Positions 6,725 to 7,510 of a DNA stretch of 7,510 bases are shown piece by piece. Each line of letters starts with the position of its first letter. The first letter of the stretch is position 1. A model generated the notes under the pieces. The model was not told the DNA's origin. It saw nothing but the letters and a program-made list of their open reading frames with translations, and did no database searches. Position numbers and translations under genes: made by a program. Origin of the DNA: Acidobacteriota bacterium (GTDB taxonomy: Bacteria; Acidobacteriota; Terriglobia; Terriglobales; Acidobacteriaceae); assembly GCA_003224835.1 (NCBI GenBank), contig QHZX01000021.1, positions 1 through 7,510 of the forward strand. The letters run 5' to 3'.

Positions 6725-7510
6725 CGACCCGAACCAGCCGACTACTTATTGTTGATGATAACGAACTGAACCGAGACATGCTCGCGCGCCGTTTAGAGCG
6801 CAAGGGCTACGAAGTTGTTCTGGCAGCCGGCGCACATCAATTGATGGAGCGCATCAGCGAAGGCAATATAGATATAGTTCTTTTGGATATTGAAATGCCA
6901 GAAATTAGCGGCTTGGACGCGCTAAAGACCGTCCGAGAGACCTATTCCCAGGTAGAACTGCCCGTCATAATGGTTACCGCAAAGAATCAAAGCGAGGACA
7001 TCGTCAGAGCGCTCGACTTGGGTGCCAATGACTATGTCACTAAACCGATTGACTTTGCAGTTACGCTGGCGCGCATTGGCACACAGCTGTCTCACAAGCG
7101 GGCTCAGGAGGCATTAAAGGAAAGTGAAGAACGCTACGCTCTTGCGGCGCGAGGCGCTAATGACGGCCTCTGGGATTGGAACCTACGGGAAAATACGGTT
7201 TATTTTTCTCCACGCTGGAAGGCCATGCTGGGCTTTCAGGAAAACGAGATCGGCGACAAACCCGAGGAATGGTTTGGGCGCATTCACGAAGCTGATCGCG
7301 AACGAGTCAAACAGGAAATCGCTGCAAACCAGGAAGGACGGACGCCGCAATTTGAAAGCGAGCACCGCGTCCTCCACAAAGACGGAAGCTTCCGGTGGAT
7401 GCTCAGCCGCGGCCTTGCGGTCCACAACGCTTCCGCTCAGGCCATGCGCATGGCCGGGTGGCAGACAGACATCACGCAAGGAAAAGTATCAGACCCGTTG
7501 ACCGGCTTGC
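6721..7510 (+). CDS. REC-PAS-GGDEF response regulator, 5' part (probable diguanylate cyclase)
   Basis: The frame runs open from ATG 6721 to the window edge (263 visible residues). The receiver (about 5-120) has D12-D13 in LLIVDDNELNRDML, phospho-acceptor D56 in VLLDIEMPE, T86 in VIMVTAKN and K108 in YVTKPIDF. A short helix (LSHKRAQEALKESEERY) links to a PAS domain of the PAS_3 type, about 138-252: LWDWNLRENTVYFSPRWKAM, then HRVLHKDGSFRWMLSRG and the end GWQTDIT. The last residues, SDPLTGL, are the usual first residues of a GGDEF domain. The signature GG(D/E)EF motif and any following EAL domain are outside the window, so cyclase activity is inferred. The start overlaps the previous stop (ATGA), showing coupling. 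It would be the output of the relay: phosphorylation of the receiver controlling cyclic di-GMP synthesis, with the PAS domain adding a second input. Confidence 0.88.
   Translation, partial: MTTRTSRLLIVDDNELNRDMLARRLERKGYEVVLAAGAHQLMERISEGNIDIVLLDIEMPEISGLDALKTVRETYSQVELPVIMVTAKNQSEDIVRALDLGANDYVTKPIDFAVTLARIGTQLSHKRAQEALKESEERYALAARGANDGLWDWNLRENTVYFSPRWKAMLGFQENEIGDKPEEWFGRIHEADRERVKQEIAANQEGRTPQFESEHRVLHKDGSFRWMLSRGLAVHNASAQAMRMAGWQTDITQGKVSDPLTGL

Noticed and set aside
7124..7501. Alternative-frame open stretch near the right end
   Set aside because: The overlapping frame from 6721 encodes a clear REC-PAS protein through this whole stretch; the alternative has low-complexity Arg/Ser/Thr composition and no family features.
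6347..7510. DNA-binding response regulator output (OmpR, NarL or NtrC type)
   Set aside because: The first regulator is a bare receiver and the second continues into PAS and the start of GGDEF; no winged-helix, HTH or AAA+ features are visible.

Overview
The window reads as Gram-negative chromosomal DNA of moderate GC content, with all genes on the + strand and densely packed. It encodes an outer-membrane TonB-dependent receptor, a YfiR-type periplasmic protein and an inner-membrane sensor kinase, so the host has an outer membrane. The protein style (the TonB receptor subtype, the hybrid kinase, the REC-PAS-GGDEF chain) makes me lean to Acidobacteriota or a related soil phylum, but nothing here proves it. 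I see no mobile element, tRNA, rRNA, CRISPR array or phage gene.

Region 1 (1-1531) holds the end of an unrecognised gene with a weak GNAT-like look, entering from the left edge. It overlaps by an ATGA junction a class I SAM-dependent methyltransferase. Region 2 (1532-1655) is a 124-base intergenic leader with nested inverted repeats and a good Shine-Dalgarno site. Region 3 (1656-7510) is a probable signalling operon: TonB-dependent receptor; YfiR/DUF4154 protein; CHASE8-HAMP-histidine kinase-REC hybrid kinase; single-domain REC protein; and a REC-PAS protein that leaves the window just as a GGDEF domain begins. From the YfiR gene onward the junctions are 5 bases, 2 bases and a 4-base overlap, which indicates co-transcription and translational coupling.

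The main biological reading is that this is a YfiBNR-like module split into a phosphorelay. In the classical system YfiR restrains YfiN, a CHASE8-HAMP-GGDEF diguanylate cyclase, and the outer-membrane lipoprotein YfiB relieves the repression. Here the CHASE8-HAMP input sits on a histidine kinase, the likely cyclase is a separate REC-PAS-GGDEF protein, and a TonB-dependent receptor occupies the outer-membrane position. The kinase and the two downstream receivers keep their phosphotransfer residues.

The main anomaly is the YfiR gene. Its conserved N-terminal segment is present in frame, but no ATG, GTG or TTG precedes it in that frame and no signal peptide is visible. Removing one C from a five-C run at 3782-3786 would connect it to an ATG at 3750, so the gene is either frameshifted, wrongly sequenced, or started in an unusual way.
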